From Streptomyces sp. SPB162 (GTDB lineage: Bacteria > Actinomycetota > Actinomycetes > Streptomycetales > Streptomycetaceae): 64,000 bases of DNA. The notes beneath the pieces were generated by a model. That model ran no database searches, had not been told where the DNA came from, and worked only from the letters and a program-made list of their open reading frames with translations. Numbering within the stretch: position 1 is the stretch's first letter; each line of letters starts with the position of its first letter. The translations under genes and the position numbers were made by a program. Positions 63,428-64,000 of this stretch are shown piece after piece. The stretch lies in assembly GCF_029504575.1 (NCBI RefSeq), contig NZ_JAQFII010000001.1:1016501-1080500 (forward strand), in the 5' to 3' direction.

Positions 63428-64000
63428 CAGCGGACCTCCACTGCGAGGCTCGAAAGCCGTTCGGGCGTACAGGCATCCGCCGTACGCGAGGTCTCGGCGA
63501 CCTGGGGCAGTTCCTGATGCGAGAGGAGCGTCACGTAGTCACCGGGCTCGGTCACGACGCTAGCGTGGGAGATGCCGAGCGGGATGCGCACGAAGTCGCC
63601 CGGCTGAAGGTCGACGATGCCCCGCTGGGTGATCAGCGTGCGGTGGCCGTGGGCCTGGTACTGGATCTCGTCGGCGTCAAGGGTGCGCCGGTAGCGGCGC
63701 TGTCCGCCAGGGGTGGTGGTGATCACGCCGAGGCGGATGCCGGCGGTCGCGTACAGCCAGGTGACGTCACGACCGGGATCGGCACGCAGCACCGCCATCC
63801 GCTGGTCCTCCTGGTGCACCTGATCGAGCAGGAACTGTTCGTCGACCCCGAAGACGGTGATGTCGTGGCCGAGCGCGGCCATGCACTGGGTGATCGCCTC
63901 GTTGGCCTCGCCGGGCTGCCAGCCGGGGAACGGCGGGAGCACGGCCTCGGACTCCCGCTGGGCCGGTGCCAGTTCGGTGACCGGTGCGGGGATGTAGAAC
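63427..64000 (-). CDS. Cupin-type protein, partial (5' end outside the window)
   Basis: At least 190 residues are visible; the frame remains open to the window edge (FYIPAPVTELAPAQRESEAV at the cut), so the start lies beyond 64000. Readable motifs are TLDADEIQYQAHGHRTLITQ and VDLQPGDFVRIPLGISHASV, a cupin barrel with His/Glu positions as in homogentisate-dioxygenase-like or 3-hydroxyanthranilate-type proteins. An internal GTG at 63942 is possible but unlikely to be the true start. Its stop overlaps the next gene's ATG. The reaction cannot be assigned; an oxygenase or isomerase of an aromatic pathway fits the context. Confidence 0.75.
   Translation of the reverse strand, partial: FYIPAPVTELAPAQRESEAVLPPFPGWQPGEANEAITQCMAALGHDITVFGVDEQFLLDQVHQEDQRMAVLRADPGRDVTWLYATAGIRLGVITTTPGGQRRYRRTLDADEIQYQAHGHRTLITQRGIVDLQPGDFVRIPLGISHASVVTEPGDYVTLLSHQELPQVAETSRTADACTPERLSSLAVEVR

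Overview
The window is very G+C-rich and reads like an actinomycete chromosome, most likely Streptomyces or a close relative. The basis is strong third-position G/C bias, GTG starts, the abundance of MmyB-type XRE regulators and LuxR regulators, a probably mycothiol-dependent maleylpyruvate isomerase, and a salicylyl-CoA/gentisate operon of the kind known from Streptomyces. I found no tRNA, rRNA, CRISPR array, transposase or integrase. The gene content looks like an accessory catabolic/oxidoreductase region with much duplication and decay.

Layout. (1) 85-2130: a DHA2-type MFS exporter with an extra winged-helix-like tail. (2) 2289-8716: two MmyB-type regulators facing an operon copy ('copy 1') of carboxymuconolactone decarboxylase-like protein, zinc alcohol dehydrogenase, SnoaL-like protein, MFS, DUF2255 and amidohydrolase; much of it is broken. 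(3) 8742-14192: a third MmyB regulator, two aldo/keto reductases, an alcohol dehydrogenase and a divergent aldo/keto reductase. (4) 14268-28239: two duplicated pairs of a damaged quinone-oxidoreductase gene and a divergent hybrid regulator (ATPase-like domain plus LuxR helix-turn-helix), a secreted S33 peptidase-like hydrolase, a frameshifted DUF218 gene, a secreted GH78 alpha-L-rhamnosidase with a LacI-type operator, a cupin, and a third hybrid regulator. (5) 28356-39820: a heme-binding-protein relic, an amidohydrolase, then 'copy 2' of the regulator/operon block. Copy 2 has broken regulators but intact CMD, cupin, alcohol dehydrogenase, SnoaL, DUF2255, Na+/H+ antiporter, amidohydrolase and aldo/keto reductase genes, followed by another amidohydrolase. 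(6) 40132-49137: a membrane protein, a two-component system, a Tat-exported amidohydrolase, a DUF418 membrane protein, and a TetR gene divergent from an alpha/beta hydrolase with three 19-bp operators between them. (7) 49302-58092: a tightly overlapping salicylate-to-gentisate operon (salicylate activation, salicylyl-CoA 5-hydroxylase, gentisate dioxygenase, maleylpyruvate isomerase, fumarylpyruvate hydrolase) with a divergent IclR regulator. (8) 58233-64000: a decarboxylase-type amidohydrolase, further alcohol dehydrogenases, a frameshifted NmrA-type gene, and a cupin cut by the window end.

Two themes stand out. First, copies 1 and 2 are collinear relics of one ancestral cassette that have lost different genes: copy 1 keeps the regulators and the bulk of the MFS gene, while copy 2 keeps the enzymes and the antiporter. 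Shared upstream motifs suggest that the intact regulators in copy 1 could still control copy 2; this is inference. Second, five full-length metal-dependent amidohydrolase/decarboxylase-type genes and one fragment lie near ring-cleavage genes and many NAD(P)H oxidoreductases. This suggests specialisation in small hydroxylated aromatic or related acids. Substrates outside the salicylate operon cannot be assigned from sequence alone.
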